Shown: positions 28,397-41,300 of the stretch, piece after piece
Layout: each line of letters opens with the position of its first letter
Position numbering within the stretch: the stretch's first letter is position 1
Assembly: GCA_963813345.1 (NCBI GenBank)
Contig: CAWEYR010000030.1
Coordinates: 1 to 64,000, forward strand
Origin: CAWDDA01 sp963813345
Lineage (GTDB): Bacteria > Acidobacteriota > Blastocatellia > RBC074
Length of the DNA stretch: 64,000 nucleotides
Reading direction: 5' to 3'
The notes under the pieces: generated by a model
Told to the model about the DNA's origin: nothing
Database searches by the model: none
The model's input: the letters and a program-made list of their open reading frames with translations, nothing else
Program-made: the position numbers and the translations under genes

Positions 28397-31300
28397 GGCT
28401 GACGCAATCGGTAGCGCAATATTTATTGTCGTCGAAGCACCGGGCGTTGAATTCAGTGCAAACGTTCCGCCAAGAATGCGCGCGCGTTCCGCCATTCCGA
28501 TCAATCCAAAGCCTCCCGTCTGCGCCAGTGGCGCTGTTTCAGTTCCGGAGCCCATTTGCGCCACAAATTGTTCTGCGTTGTCGATGCCCTGACCATTGTC
28601 TTGCGCGAGTAAGCGCAGAAAGGCTCCGTCGCGGCGGATCGTCAGTCGAGCTTCGGTCGCGCGCGAATGTTTAATTATGTTGTTGAGGCTTTCCTGCACA
28701 ATACGATAGAGGCTGATTTCGGCCTCTTTTGTAAGCAGTCCGTCAATCTCTTCAATCTCGATCTCAAACCGGATACCAGAGGTTTGTCCGCCTGCTGCAC
28801 GATCGCGTTCAAGGTCTTGGTCAGTCCGAAGCGTTCGAGCTGATAAGGGCGGAGATTATAAGAGATCGCGCGAGCTTCATCGATGGCGTGCGCCGCCGAT
28901 TCGGAAATCTCAGCCAGTTGTTCAGCCGTCGCTTCGCGATCCTCGATGCCGCTCAACGCCAGCCACGCGCGGTTCTTGATGATCAGTAGGCTTTGCCCAA
29001 GACTGTCGTGTAGCTCGGAAGCAATGCGTTGGCGTTCGTGCTCCTGTGAGGCCAGCAATTGCCGCGAAAAGCGCTCCTGCGCAACACGCGCGCGATCCAG
29101 TTGACGCACACGATATTGAAACGCCCCAAACACCAGACCGGCCAGGATCACCAGTCCCAGCATACGAAACCACCACGTACGATAAAAAGGCGGCAGTACC
29201 GTAATCGGCAGGCTCTCGCCTGCAGAGTTCCAAACGCCTTCGCCGTTGTCAGCGATTACTTTGAAAGTGTAAGAGCCCGGAGGCAGGTATGAGAAATATG
29301 CCGTGCGCCGATTGCCTGCGTCGATCCAATCGTGGTGCAACCCTGCCATCTGATACTTGAAACTGATCTGTTGCGGTCGGCTCCAGTTTATCGCGGTGTA
29401 TTGAATCTCCAGATTTTCTTGTCCCGGTTCAATCCGGAGAGAGTGATCGAGTGGCACTCTGGAGCCGGCCAGTGTGGCTCCTTCAATGACTACTCGCGAA
29501 GGTGGCAGGTTGTATGGCCGCGGATCAAGGGCCACGATGCCTCGCAACGTGGGAAACCACAGACGTCCATCTCGTGCTTTGAATCCTGCCGGCTGTCCTC
29601 CGTTACATTCGCGGCTGAGCATGCCATCGGCAACACCATAGGCAAACGACGTCACCGACTGGCGACGGCCATCAGCGAACTCGTTCAGCTCCCCCAGACT
29701 GACGCGATAGATCCCACGGTTACAGCTCAACCACAAATTGCAGCTATCATCGTTCGTATCTGACAGTATCTGGTAGGCAGTATCGTCGTGCAGACCGTCT
29801 TTTCTGGTGACAGTGACAAACCTGCCATCCTTGAAGCGATAAAGGCCGTCGCCTCGTGTCGCAATCCAAAGGGTTCCCTGGTGATCCATATGGAAGCACT
29901 CCACATTTCCTGGCGCCATCCCCTCCTTTTTTGACCACGTCGTAAAACTGCCGTTGTGCAAACGGCTGATGCCGGCGCCCCGCGTGCCAATCCAAAGACT
30001 GCCCGTAGCATCCTCATATAGTGACGTTACGTCATTGCCGGCCAACCCGTCATTCCTGGTGTAGAGCGTGAAGCGACCGTCACGGAAACGCTGTAGACCA
30101 GTGCCAAAGGTTGCGATCCAAAGGTTGCCGGCACGATCGCCGAGTATCGAGAAGACGTTATCGCCCGTCAGTCCATCCTTTGTAGTCCAGGCACGAAAGC
30201 GTCCATTTGTGAACTGGCTCAGTCCTCCGGTGCGTGTGCCGAACCATAGACTTCCATCTTTGTCCTCTCCGATCGTGTCAATGTCTTTGTAGGGAAGGCC
30301 GTCTTTCTTCGTCCAGGTTGTAAACGCTCCGCTGCTATAGCGGCTCACGCCTGACTGTCCGCCAATCCAGAGGTTGCCGTGACTGTCCTCAAAGACAGGC
30401 CGCGAGAAATCGCCAGCCAATCCATCCTGTGCACTGAAGCTCTTGAAGCGTGGGTCTTTGAGCTGGCTCAATCCGCCTTCCGTGCCTACCCATAGATCGC
30501 CTTCATTATCCTGATAAATCAGGACAACGCGGTTACCAGGCAATCCATCCTGCATCGTGAACGCCGCAAACCTGCCATCCTTGAACTGATAGAGTCCGCC
30601 GCCATAGGTGCCAATCCAGAGTGCATTCTCACGGTCCTGAAAGAGTTTCCAGATCGTATCGTGCATCAGACCGTCCTTCGCGCCGTAGCGCGCGAAGCGG
30701 CCATCTCTGAAACGCGCCAAACCGCCGCCCGCCGTACCTACCCATAAATTACCTGCGCGATCCCAACACAGTGAACGCACTTCGTTGCTCCCCAGGCCGT
30801 CGCGTGTTGTGTATGTGGTGAAGCGGCCATCCTTGAACCGGGCCAGACCATTCAGCGTGCCGATCCAGACGGCGCCCTCGCTGTCTTCTGCAAGCGCCCA
30901 AACGTGTCCGTTTGGCAATCCTTCCTTAGTCGTGTAGGCAGTAAATCGGCCATCTCGCTCATTCTGCGGCTGGTAAACATTCACACCGCCGCCGTCGGTT
31001 CCAATCCAGACATTTCCTGCGCGATCTTCCAGCAGACAGGTTGTGTGGTCATCAGATAATCCCTGCTGTGTTGAATAAAGCGTGAAACGTCCATCCGCGG
31101 AGCGTCTGGTCAGGCCGCCGGTGACGGTTGTCATCCAAAGGTTTCCAAAGTGGTCTTCGAGCAAAGCAAAAACACGATTGCCGCGAATCCCACTCGTATT
31201 GCTTCTATCGAAAGTTGTGAAACGTGCGCCATCAAAACGCGCTGCACCCTCGATCGTGCCAAACCACAGGTAGCCGTCCCGCGATCTGGTGGCCGAGATC

Positions 31301-31497
31301 ACCGTGTTTTGCGGCAAGCCATGTTGTTCCTGCCAAACGAACTGTTGATACCTGCCAAATACCTTGTTCGGACTGTAGGTCTGACCCACCGCAGTGACAG
31401 TCAACCAGCCAACCAGCAACGACATGAGAATCAGTTTGCAGGTGGTCTTCGGGCGTCGTCCCGTCAAGGGCTCTGAATTACGGATTGCGATCATCAA
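28397..31497 (-). CDS. Beta-propeller hybrid-type sensor histidine kinase (one frameshift)
   Basis: A signal-type N-terminus is followed by about thirteen Reg_prop repeats (pattern DGRFTxYTxxDGLxxNxVxxLxED-xGxLWIGT). A Y_Y_Y-type domain (LEIQYTAINWSRPQQISFKY), a membrane segment (WWFRMLGLVILAGLVFGAF) and a HisKA_3 dimerisation domain come next (ERQRIASELHDSLGQSLLII, with the phospho-His). A one-base shift near 28796 is needed to reach the ATPase domain (ISLYRIVQESLNNIIKHSRA, then DNGQGI and GGFGLIGMAERARILGG). The large periplasmic propeller resembles the Bacteroides hybrid systems that sense oligosaccharides. The frame continues without a stop into the response regulator. Confidence 0.88.
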
Positions 31498-31607
31498 GGT
31501 ATCCGGTGAGCAATGGAAACTTACTGCTCGAGATTCTTGCGTTCAAGATCAATCATCGTGGTGTTCATGATCGCAGAATATGCAGCCTGGCGCCAGCTCT
31601 TTGCGAA

Positions 31608-31636
31608 TTGATAAGCACTCCCACGGGGGCTATACT
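31608..31636 (+). promoter_or_regulatory. Sigma-70-like promoter upstream of the ECF sigma gene
   Basis: TTGATA (31608-31613), a 17-base spacer and TATACT (31631-31636) fit a housekeeping promoter well. It would give a leader of about 115 bases before the sigma factor start at 31759 and could drive the whole + strand kinase/CHAT block. Confidence 0.5.
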
Positions 31637-31758
31637 TCACGTTCTGAACTTACGGCCTCCTTTCGCGAAACAACGGTATTCCTCGGCATACAGCACCCCG
31701 GCGTGCTTGAGCCTCCGCCGTCTTGTGTAGGTTGGTCGGTTCGCCGTGCGGGCTGAGG

Positions 31759-32334
31759 ATGAAGGAGCCGCTAACACGTCCAGATCAAAGCGTTACTCAA
31801 CTGCTGGTGAAATGGGGCAGCGGCGACAGAACTGCGCTCGATGAGTTGATTCCGCTCGTCTATGACGAGCTCCGAAAACTGGCCGCGAGTCATCTACGTC
31901 GCAAGGGAGGAGAACACACGCTTCAGGCCACATCGTTGGTGCACGAAGCCTATGTCCGGTTGGCCGACCAGAAGGACGCTTCGATGCAACATCGCGCGCA
32001 GTTCTTTGGCCTCGCGGCGAAGGTGATGCGCGACATTCTGGTTGATAAAGCGCGAAAGCGTCAGGCGGCAAAACACGGTGGCCACCAATTGCGTTTATCG
32101 CTCAGTAAGGCTGAACGCTTCGGCCACAAACCCGACGTAGACCTCGTAGCTCTCGACGACGCTTTGAAACAGCTGGCCGCGACGAATCCCCAACACAGCC
32201 GGGTCATCGAACTGCGTTTTTTCGGAGGCCTGACGATCGAGGAGACTGCGAAGGTAATGAGCTTGTCACACGCCACGACGGAACGTTATTGGAGTTTCGC
32301 TCGAGCATGGCTGCGACGCGAGCTTGGCGCATGA
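31759..32334 (+). CDS. ECF-type sigma-70 family sigma factor
   Basis: About 191 residues from ATG 31759. Region 2 reads ALDELIPLVYDELRKLAASH and HTLQATSLVHEAYVRLADQ; region 4 reads SRVIELRFFGGLTIEETAKV with the HTH SLSHATTERYWSFARAWL. This is the ECF subgroup often linked to Ser/Thr kinases rather than to an anti-sigma factor; none is seen here. The kinase starts 5 bases after its stop, so they form an operon. The kinase probably controls this sigma factor, by analogy with other sigma/kinase pairs. Confidence 0.92.
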   Translation: MKEPLTRPDQSVTQLLVKWGSGDRTALDELIPLVYDELRKLAASHLRRKGGEHTLQATSLVHEAYVRLADQKDASMQHRAQFFGLAAKVMRDILVDKARKRQAAKHGGHQLRLSLSKAERFGHKPDVDLVALDDALKQLAATNPQHSRVIELRFFGGLTIEETAKVMSLSHATTERYWSFARAWLRRELGA

Positions 32335-32339
32335 AGGTT

Positions 32340-34215
32340 ATGAAGACGCCCGAAAATATGCAGCGAATGGAGGAACTCTTTCACGAAGCTCTCGAGCTCG
32401 GGCCGCAGGAGCGAGCCAGTTTTCTGGCGCGGCTCCGGAATTCAAGTCCGGAGCTTGCAGCCGCAGTCGAGTCCCTCATTGCTGCCCACGAGCGGCCGGA
32501 GAGTTTTATCGACGCGCCCGCCTTTGAAGCCGATGCCGAATCAATCGCGAATCCGCAGCCTGCGCTAGTGGCGGGGCAAATGGTGGGACACTATCAAATC
32601 ATCGCTCCCCTCGGAAAAGGCGGAATGGGTGAGGTCTATCTTGCAAGTGATGCGAAGCTCGATCGGAAAGTGGCGCTCAAGCTGCTGCCATCGGGGTTTA
32701 CTGATGACAAAGACCGCCTGCGCCGCTTTATCCAGGAAGCGAAGGCCGCATCCTCACTTAATCACCCGAACATCATTACGATTCATGAAATAGGTCAGGC
32801 GGAAGGCTCGCACTTCATCGCTACTGAGTTCATCGACGGGCGAACACTCAGGGATCGTGTTTCGCGCGAGCGAATGAAATTCACGGATATTCTCGAAGTG
32901 TCAATTCAAGCTGCAAGCGCCTTACAAGCTGCGCACACGGCAGGAATAATCCATCGCGACATCAAGCCTGAAAACATGATGCTGCGACCGGATGGGTATG
33001 TAAAAGTTCTCGACTTCGGGCTCGCCAAGCTGACCGAGAAGTCCAACCAATCGAACCCGAACGTGAACCCGGCCCCGGTCGATCCAGAGGTAGACACACT
33101 CGTAAGGCACACCGAGCCTGGTACCTTGATGGGAACAGTTCATTACATGTCGCCCGAGCAGGCGCGGGGCCACGTCCTGGACACAAGGACTGATGTATTC
33201 AGCCTGGGCGCGGTGATGTACGAAATGGCGGCAGGTCGACTGGCATTCTCCGGTGCAACGACTGTCGACACCCTCGTGTCAATACTTGAGAAGGAGCCCC
33301 CGCCCCTCGACCACGACGCGCCCGAAGTTCCTACCGAGTTTCAAAGAATAATAAGCAAAGCACTACGCAAGGATCGAGAAGAGCGATATCAGACGATCAA
33401 GGACTTGTTGATAGACCTCAAGAGCTTGAAGGAAGAGCTGTCATTCGAACAGAAACTGGAGAGATCGAGGCCGCCAGGCGCAAGCGCAAGCACTGAACCC
33501 GCAACCACACCCGCTCAGATTACTCAGCGAACGAGAATCCGCAACAAGGGTGTGATCGCGGTGGGGGTCGTCGTACTTGCATCGCTGCTGCTTGGCGGCG
33601 GCGCGATGCTCTGGCGGCGCGGCGGGTCGACGCCTGCAATACCTGCTCCGGTAAGACCTGCAGAACGGGCGTTGAGCTACTGGATAACCGTGCAGAAGTA
33701 TCGCGACGGTAAAGCGTATCAGGATCCATTCCGGCTGAGAGATGACATCAACTTTGAAAAGGATTACAGGATCCGATTGAACATCACGAGCTCACAGAGT
33801 GGGCGCCTTTATTTGTTGAACGAGGGCCCTGAGCAAGCTGATCAAACTCCGTCGTTCATCGTGCTCTTTCCATCCGAGACGGCCAACAACGGCGTCGGCA
33901 CAGCTGAGCGAAAACCAGGAGATTCAAATTCCTCAGCAAAGCTGGTTTCAATTCGATGAGCAGCAGGGTACGGAGAAGATCTGGGTTGTTTGGGCTGATA
34001 CGGACGTGCCCGAGATGGAGGCAATCAAAGGGTTTGCTAATTCCAAAGATCGTGGGTTCATCAGCAGTCCCGGACTGAGGACGGCAGTTAATGAGTTCTT
34101 GAGACTTCACTCGTCGTCAAAACCGTCTGTCGAACGTGATCAAGAGAAGAAAGAGACCGTTGTCAAAGCGAATAGTGGGACGCTGGTTCACGTCATAAGG
34201 CTGGAGCACCATTAG
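32340..34215 (+). CDS. Transmembrane Ser/Thr kinase with C-terminal DUF4384 domain (one frameshift)
   Basis: ATG 32340 begins an N-terminal ~80-residue region typical of these kinases. The kinase domain shows HYQIIAPLGKGGMGEVYLAS, VALKLL (Lys 114), IIHRDIKPENMML, VLDFGLAKL and GTVHYMSPEQARG. A membrane helix (GVIAVGVVVLASLLLGGGAM) is followed by a ~150-residue outer domain: YWITVQKYRDGKAYQDPF, YRIRLNITSSQSGRLYLLNE and FIVLFPSE. This matches DUF4384. A shift near 33910 is needed for the last ~100 residues (IPQQSWFQFDEQQGTEKIWV), ending at 34215. DUF4384 recurs in the secreted protein at 41943, suggesting the kinase senses the same kind of ligand outside the membrane. Confidence 0.88.
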
Positions 34216-34227
34216 CTGGATCTAGGG

Positions 34228-34308
34228 GTCAGTAGCCGGACCGTCAGGGAGGGATTTCAAGCGATGCTTATCTTGCTCGAAGCCCTCCCTAACGGTCGGG
34301 CTACTGAC
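34228..34308. repeat. Palindrome, family B (imperfect copy)
   Basis: Arms starting GTCAGTAGCCGGACCGTCAG (34228-) and ending CGGTCGGGCTACTGAC (34308) pair with a few mismatches. It is the same family as 14887-14970. It lies between the kinase and the first CHAT gene. Confidence 0.8.
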
Positions 34309-34422
34309 ACGGTTCGACGTGGAGCTACAGCGTTGAACTCCGATCCCCTGATCTCCGTTTAGAACCATAAGAGCAAGGCCCTGACCACGCGTACGCCTTG
34401 CACAAGAACAGGAGCCCCCAAA

Positions 34423-37400
34423 ATGTTTCGATCCTCACTTTTTCCGCTAGTCCTCTGCCTTGGCCTGATTGGTTTCGCGCAGACTAAAGATGAGATTCGG
34501 TCGCTCGAGCCCGGCCAGACGGTAGAGCGCGAGATCGCGGGCGGCGAATCGCATGTGTATCCGATCAAATTATCGGCGGCACAATTCATGCGTGTCGTGG
34601 CGGTCCAAAGAGGGATCGATATCGTAATCGAGCTCGCTGACCCAGCCGGTAAGGAGATTTGGAAAGCTGATTTCTCACGCAATTTTGGAGGGCAGGAATC
34701 TCTGTCCTTCGAAGCAGTTGTTCCTGGCGAGTATCGACTCACACTCCGTCCATCCTCCAAGACTGCCCTGAAGGGGATCTTCGACCTGCGGCTGGAAGTG
34801 AAAACCTCAGCAACGGCGGATGACAAGAAGCGGATCAATGCCGAACGGTTGTTGATGGAGGGCTTGGAGTCGACTCGACAATCGAATCATCAACCAGGTA
34901 TTGAAAAAGCGCTACAGGTGCTGCCGCTCTGGCGTGAGCTGAGCGATCAGTATTGGGAAGCCGACACACTGAGCCTGCTCGGCAGCGCACACAATTCGAC
35001 AAGGAAGTTTGATCAGGCCGCTGAATACTACAACCAGTGCCTGCTTCTGAGACGGCAGATAAAGGATCGCGCCGGGGAATCGAACACGCTTTCGGGATCT
35101 GGGGGTCGTTTCGAGCGGTCAGAACAAACACGATCAGTCCCTCGCTTATGCGACGCAGGCGCTCGAAATAAAGCGTGAGTTGAAAGACCGGGCAGGTGAA
35201 GCGAGAGTTCTGAATGTCATGGCAAATGCCGCTTTCCAGTTCGGCAGATTTGCCCAGGTGATTACATACAGTGACCAGATGTTGGGAATCTATCAGGCCC
35301 TCGGGGATCCGAGCGGGGATCGGCGATGCGTATAACCTCAAAGGAAGATGCCACTTTAACCTGAACCAGGCCGACGACGCCGTCAGCAACTATGAAAAGG
35401 CGCTGGCGAGCTATCGGGAGGCAAAGAATCGCCGTTCTGAAGGTATCGCCCTTCATAATCTTGCATTGATAAGGCATCGCCTCCGTCAGTACGATGACGC
35501 CCTTCAGCTGTATGAGCAGTCGCTCGCAATCAAACGCGAGCTAAAGGATCGTTTGAATGAAGGCGCTACTCTTTCGTCCATTGGCAACATGTTTACCAAT
35601 ACGGGTGAGTACGAACGGGCGCTCAAGTATCTCGATGAGGCGTTATCCATCTCGCGTGAATTGAAGGATCAGGCGAGTGAGGTGACCGCTCTCATCAATA
35701 TCGCAACGCAACATCAATCGCTCGGGCAAAACGAGAAAGCTCTCGAAATCTCTGAAACAGTCCTTTCCATTGCCAGGTCTCTGAAAATCCCTTTACTTTT
35801 GAATAAGGCTTACAAGAACCTCGAATCGGTGGCTTACCAACAGGGGCTGTACGAGAAGGCGATAGAATCTCAGGAAGAGTTATTGGTCTTTGATCGAGAG
35901 ACAAAGAATCTCCAGGCGGAGACGTATGATCTCATTTCCATGGCGGGCAACTATCGCAACCTTGGACGATATGACAGGGCGCGCGAGATCTTGCAGCAGG
36001 CGCATGCACTTTCGCGCGATGACAAATCACCGAAGTCGGAAGCGTATGTCTTAGCCAACATCGGCATCGTCTATACGGTTGAAGGGAACTATCGAGAGGC
36101 TGTCGGATATCATGAGCGGGCTGTGGCACTCTTTCGCGAAGCGAAGGAGCCAATATCCGAAGCGCGCAGTCTGATCAATCTCGGCGAATGTTTTCTCAAG
36201 CTGGGACGTCCTCAGGAATCAATCGCGTTATCCGCTCAGGCTCTCTCGTTAGCTGCGCGAAATCAAGGATCGAGACGGGGAATCGATTGCTCTGGGCAAT
36301 CTCGGGGCGGCCTATAACGCCTCGGGCCAATTCGCCAAAGCCGCCGAGAGTCTGTCACAGGCGTTGGAGATTGCGCGCGAGGTCAAGAAACCGGAGCGAT
36401 ACAGAGAAGCTTTGAATGAATTGGCCCGACTCGAAAGGAATCAGGGCAATCTCGCGAAGGCGAGTGAATATCTCGAGCAGAGTCTGAAGAGCCTCGAAAA
36501 ATCCCGCAGTGAAATTTACAGTCCTCAATCTCGCGCCGCGTTCCTCGCCGCAGAACAGGAAAGCCTCCAGCTTTACATTGATCTCCTGATGCTTCGTCGC
36601 CGGGCCGAACCAGGCATGGAAGCGCTTGCGGTCGAAGCAAGCGAACGCAGTCGCGCGCGGGTCTTCCTGGAATTGCTCAGCGAGGCTCGCATAGATATCC
36701 GTCAGGACGTAGATGCGGCGTTAGTGGCACAGGAACAGGCGCTCGGCAAGAAGGTGAACACGTGGGCACAACGGCTCGACCAGGCCACAAAACCGGAACT
36801 TGTATCCCGACTGAAACTGGAACTCGGTCAGTTTGAAAGCGACCTTGAAAGAACTCAGGCCGCAATTCGAAAGGCCAGCCCGCAATACGCTGCACTCACA
36901 CAGCCCCAGCCGCTCAAGCTCAGCGAGATTCAGCAGCAACTCGATGCCGGCACATTGCTGCTGGAATACTCGCTCGGCGTGGAGCGCAGTTACCTCTGGG
37001 CAATTACCAAAGATTCGGTGACGAGTTATGAATTGCCGAAGGGCGAGCAGATCAAACAGAGTGCCTTGCAGGTTTACGAACTGCTGACGGCGCGCAGCAC
37101 GAGCAAACGCGGCGAGTCGGCACTCGAGCGGCGCGACCGCATCGCGCAGGCGGAAGCGAAACTGCCCGCCGCTGCACAATCACTGAGTCAGACCGTGCTC
37201 GCACCGGTCGCAGCTCAGCTTGGCAACAAACGGCTGGTGATCGTCGCCGACGGCGCATTGCAATACATTCCGTTTGGCATGTTGCCGGAGCCAGTGGCCG
37301 GTGGTCAGTATGTCAGTGGCCGGCAAGAACCAGCCACTCGTAGTCAACCACGAAATTGTCAACCTGCCGTCTGCTTCGGCGCTGGCGATTCATCGCACGG

Positions 37401-38193
37401 AGTTGGCCCATCGCGAGCTCGCACCAAAGATGCTGGCAGTGATCGCCGATCCCGTTTTTGATCGTACCGATGCGCGTTTCAAGTTGCCGGCGTCTGAAGC
37501 GAGGGACAAGGAACAAGCTCAGACTCAGACTATTGGTTTCAACGACGCCCGCAGCATAGAGCATCTCGCGGAAAAACCTGATGCCAAGGCAGGTACCACG
37601 ACACAAGACTGGTCATCCCCCGCTTGCCTTTCACGCGTCAGGAGGCCGATCAACTGTTGACGCTAACGCCGAAGACTTCAAGCTTTGCGGGCGATGGATT
37701 TCAGGCCAGTCGCGAGACCGTTCAGAGCGGCGAGCTGAGCCAGTATCGCTACGTGCACTTTGCCACGCACGGGTTGCTGGATAGTGAACGACCCGGACTT
37801 TCGTCGCTCGTGCTTTCAATGGTGGACGCACGCGGCAAGGCGCAGGACGGCTTCTTGCGCGCCAACGATATCTACAACCTGAAGCTGCCAGCCGAGCTCG
37901 TTGTGCTCAGTGCGTGCCAGACGGGACTTGGCAAAGAGGTCAAAGGCGAAGGACTGGTCGGGCTTACTCGCGGGTTTATGTATGCCGGGGCGGCGCGCGT
38001 AGTCGTGAGTTTGTGGAATGTGAATGACAAGGCGACCGCCGACCTGATGTCGAAGTTCTACGAGAAGATGCTGAAGCAGGGCGAGCGTCCGGCGGCGGCT
38101 TTGCGTGCGGCGCAGGTCGAGATGTGGAAGCAGAAGCAGTGGCAGTCACCGTACTACTGGGCTGCGTTCACGATGCAGGGGGAGTGGCGATAG
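34423..38193 (+). CDS. Exported TPR-CHAT caspase-like protein, broken by at least six shifts
   Basis: A signal peptide (MFRSSLFPLVLCLGLIGFAQ) is followed by a PPC-like beta domain (LEPGQTVEREIAGGESHVYP, VQRGIDIVIEL) and many TPRs of the LAIKRELKDRxxE type. The CHAT protease domain has YRYVHFATHGLLDSE (His) and AELVVLSACQTGLGKEV (Cys), ending YYWAAFTMQGEWR. Frame changes are needed near 35090, 35310, 36260, 37300 and 37605, among others. The one at 37292-37313 is a 22-bp insertion flanked by CAGTGGCCGG repeats. CHAT domains are cysteine peptidases related to caspases and separase. It is paralogous to the intact gene downstream and probably inactive as read. Confidence 0.85.
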
Positions 38194-38199
38194 GGACGT

Positions 38200-38302
38200 T
38201 TATGAAGGTACGTTGTACCGGCGTTTAGCCGGAAGCGTTACTTTCGAAGTACTCACGGAAGTAACGATTCCGGCTAAACGCCGGTACAACGTACCTTCAT
38301 AA
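38200..38302. repeat. Palindrome, family D
   Basis: Left arm from 38200 (TTATGAAGGTACGTTGTACC) and right arm ending at 38302 pair over ~40 bases with few mismatches; the loop is ~20 bases. It shares the core GGTACGTTGTACCG with 53817-53900. It lies 7 bases after the first CHAT gene stop. Confidence 0.85.
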
Positions 38303-38358
38303 GAAAACTTTCGAAGTGATGAGGGGATCAGGGCTGAAATTTCGGTAGTCTGATTGGA

Positions 38359-41300
38359 GTGATGTTGGCGTATATGACGATCAAACGATTCTCTTTGCTG
38401 CTTCTGGTTGTCGGTTTGTCGACTGTGTGCGTGCAGGCGCAGAAACTCGAATCCGGCAAACCAATTGAACGCGAGGTGGCGGGAGGCGAATCGCACACTT
38501 ATCAACTCAAGCTCGCAGCGGGCCAATTTCTGCGCGTAGTGGTCGAGCAGAAAGGGATTGATGTCGCGCTTGCACTCGTCAGCCCTGACGGCAAGCAACT
38601 TCTCGATAGCGACGTGACAGACGCCCTGGGCTCACGCGAGCCGCTCTCTTTTGAAGCCAAAGCGGCCGGTGATTACAAGCTGGTGGTGCGCGCCAATGGT
38701 GTCGCCACGCTGAGCGGAGCTTATCAGCAGCAGACGGAATTGAAAGTGTCCGCTGACGTCAGATTGATAGGTGAGTACCGGATGCGCTCGAGCAGTGCGA
38801 CCATCCCGAGCGGAACGTATCAGGTGCTGTTGGATCTGAAAGTCTCTGCTAGTGAACAGGACCGCAGGCGAATGGCTGCCGACCAGCTATTGATCGAGGC
38901 CGCCGTACTGAGCCGGCAAATGGAATTTCAGCAGAGCATTGAGAAGCAGCAGCAGGCATTGCTCCTCTGGCGTGAGCTCGGAGATCGAAGCTGGGAAGGT
39001 GACGTTCTCCGTTCAATAGGCAGGAATAATGAGGATCTGTTTCGCTATGACAAAGCCGGCGAATACTATGAGCAGGTGCTGGCGATACGTCGCGCGCTCA
39101 AGGACCGCAGGGGCGAAGCCGACAGCTTGTCTGATCTAGGTCTTGTTTACGATCGGATGAGCTCCTATGACAAGGCGCTCGAGTATTTCCAGCAGGCTTT
39201 GGCAATCAACCAGGAGCTGAAGAATCGGCGAGAGGAAGGAGTCAGCCTTTGCTGGATAGGATGGGTTAACTACAGGCTCAAGCAAAATGAGAAAACCATT
39301 GATTACAGTGAGCGGGCGCTGACCATAGCGCGGGAAGTGAAAAACCGTAGCGACGAAGCGGAAGCAGTCAACAATCTGGCTACTGTCTACAGGCACCTTG
39401 AACAACCTGAGAAAGCGCGTGAGTATGGTGAGCAGTATCTGGCGATCAAGCGTGAGTTGAAAAGTAAAGTTGGCGAGGCGGCCGCGCTTCACAACCTGCA
39501 ACTTTACTATCGGATGCTGTTCCGCTTTGAGAAAGGCATTGAGTGTTTGGAGAAGGCGCTGGCGATCTATCGGGAGTTGAAAGCTCGAAAGAAGGAAGCG
39601 CAGGTCCTCAGGAATCTGGGTGATACTTACATTCAGATCACCCGCCTCGATAAGGCGGTTGAATCCTACGAGCAGGCGCTCCCGATCTACCGAGAGATCA
39701 AGGATCGACAAGGCGAAGCATTTGTGCTGGGTCCTCTGGCCAATGCGTACGATGAACTTGGACGGCCAGAGAAATCGATTGAATACTTCGAACGGGCACT
39801 GGCAATCAGCCGCGAGCTCAAGATTCGTACCCGCGAAGCAGGCTTTCTCAACGGTTTGGGAAATGCACACCAGACGCTTGGCAGGTACGAGAAGGCGCTC
39901 GAGTTTTACGAGCAGTCGCTGGCCATTTCCCGTGAACTCAAGCTCTTCACAGGTTTTCAAGCGATGTTGCTCGGCAATATAGGCGAGACTTATCAGCTGC
40001 AAGGGCGCTATGATAAGGCTGTTGAATATCTGCAACAGGGGTTGACGATCGCCCGTGAAGCGAAGATTCGACCGAATCACAATGAAACCTACCAGCTCAT
40101 TGTCCTGGGCGACGTCTTCCGCGCCCAGGCGCAATACACACAGGCCATCCTACATCACGAGCAGGCGCTTCGCTTCGCGCGTGAGATGAAGAACCGTGCT
40201 TTTGAAGGCAGATCGCTGCACCGCTTGATGCTCGACTGGCGGGCTCAGAACAGACCGGGACCCGCCGTCTTCTTCGGTAAGCAGGCTGTCAACCTCTATC
40301 AGGAAATCCGGAGCGAGCTTACCGGTCTCGAAAGGGAATCTCAGCAGAGCTTCGTCAAATCAAAGGAACACACCTACCGCACGCTCGCTGATCTGCTCAT
40401 CTCTCAGGGCCGCCTGCCCGAAGCCGAACAGGTAATTGACATGCTGAAAGAAGAGGAATACTTCGATTTTATCCGGCGCGACGAAGCCAACTCCTCAAAA
40501 GCTCAGAAAGCGACCCTGACCCCGGAAGAGCAGGCACTCGAAAAGCGCTATCGCGAGATCGCTGATCAGCTCGCCTCGATCGGCGCAGAACGTGGAACGC
40601 TGATGGACAAAACATCCCGCACCGCGGAAGAAGAACAGCGCCTAGCGAGACTGGATGCCGACCTGGTTGTTGCAGGGAACGTCTTTCAAAAGTTTCTAGA
40701 TCAGCTGACTACAGAGTTGGGTAGTTCCCGTGAGCCGAGCGGGAAAATCTTTCAACTGCGCGAATCGCAGGGGCTGATGGAAGACCTGCGCGAACTGGGT
40801 GGTGCCACTGTCGCGCTCTACACGCTGATCGCTGATGACAAGTATCGGGTGATCCTCACGACGCCTGAGTTCCAGAAGGGCTATGAGTATTCAATCAAAG
40901 CTGCCGACCTCAATCGCAAGGTGCTTGCCTTCCGTGAAGTACTGCAACATCCGAAGTACGATCCGTTGCCACTCGCGCAGGAGTTGTACCGGATTCTACT
41001 CGGTCCGGTAGCAAAGGATCTCGAGAAAGCCAAAGCTGAAATCTTGATGTGGTCGCTTGACGGTGTGCTGCGCTACGTTCCTTTATCAGCTCTGCACGAT
41101 GGCAAGCAGTATCTGGTTGAACGATATCGGAACGTGGTTTTCACGCCTGCAAGTCAGGCGCGACTCAAAGACGCGCCCGCTCGCAACTGGGATGCGCTCG
41201 GACTTGGGGTGTCCAAGGCTCACGGTGAGAGAATCCCCGCCCTGCCCGGCGTGGTTGATGAAATGCGTGGCATCATTCGTACTGAGTCGGCGGCCAATGC

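Noticed and set aside
39136..40134. 332-codon antisense ORF
   Set aside because: It lies opposite the TPR region of the intact CHAT gene, whose regular codon pattern leaves the reverse strand open.
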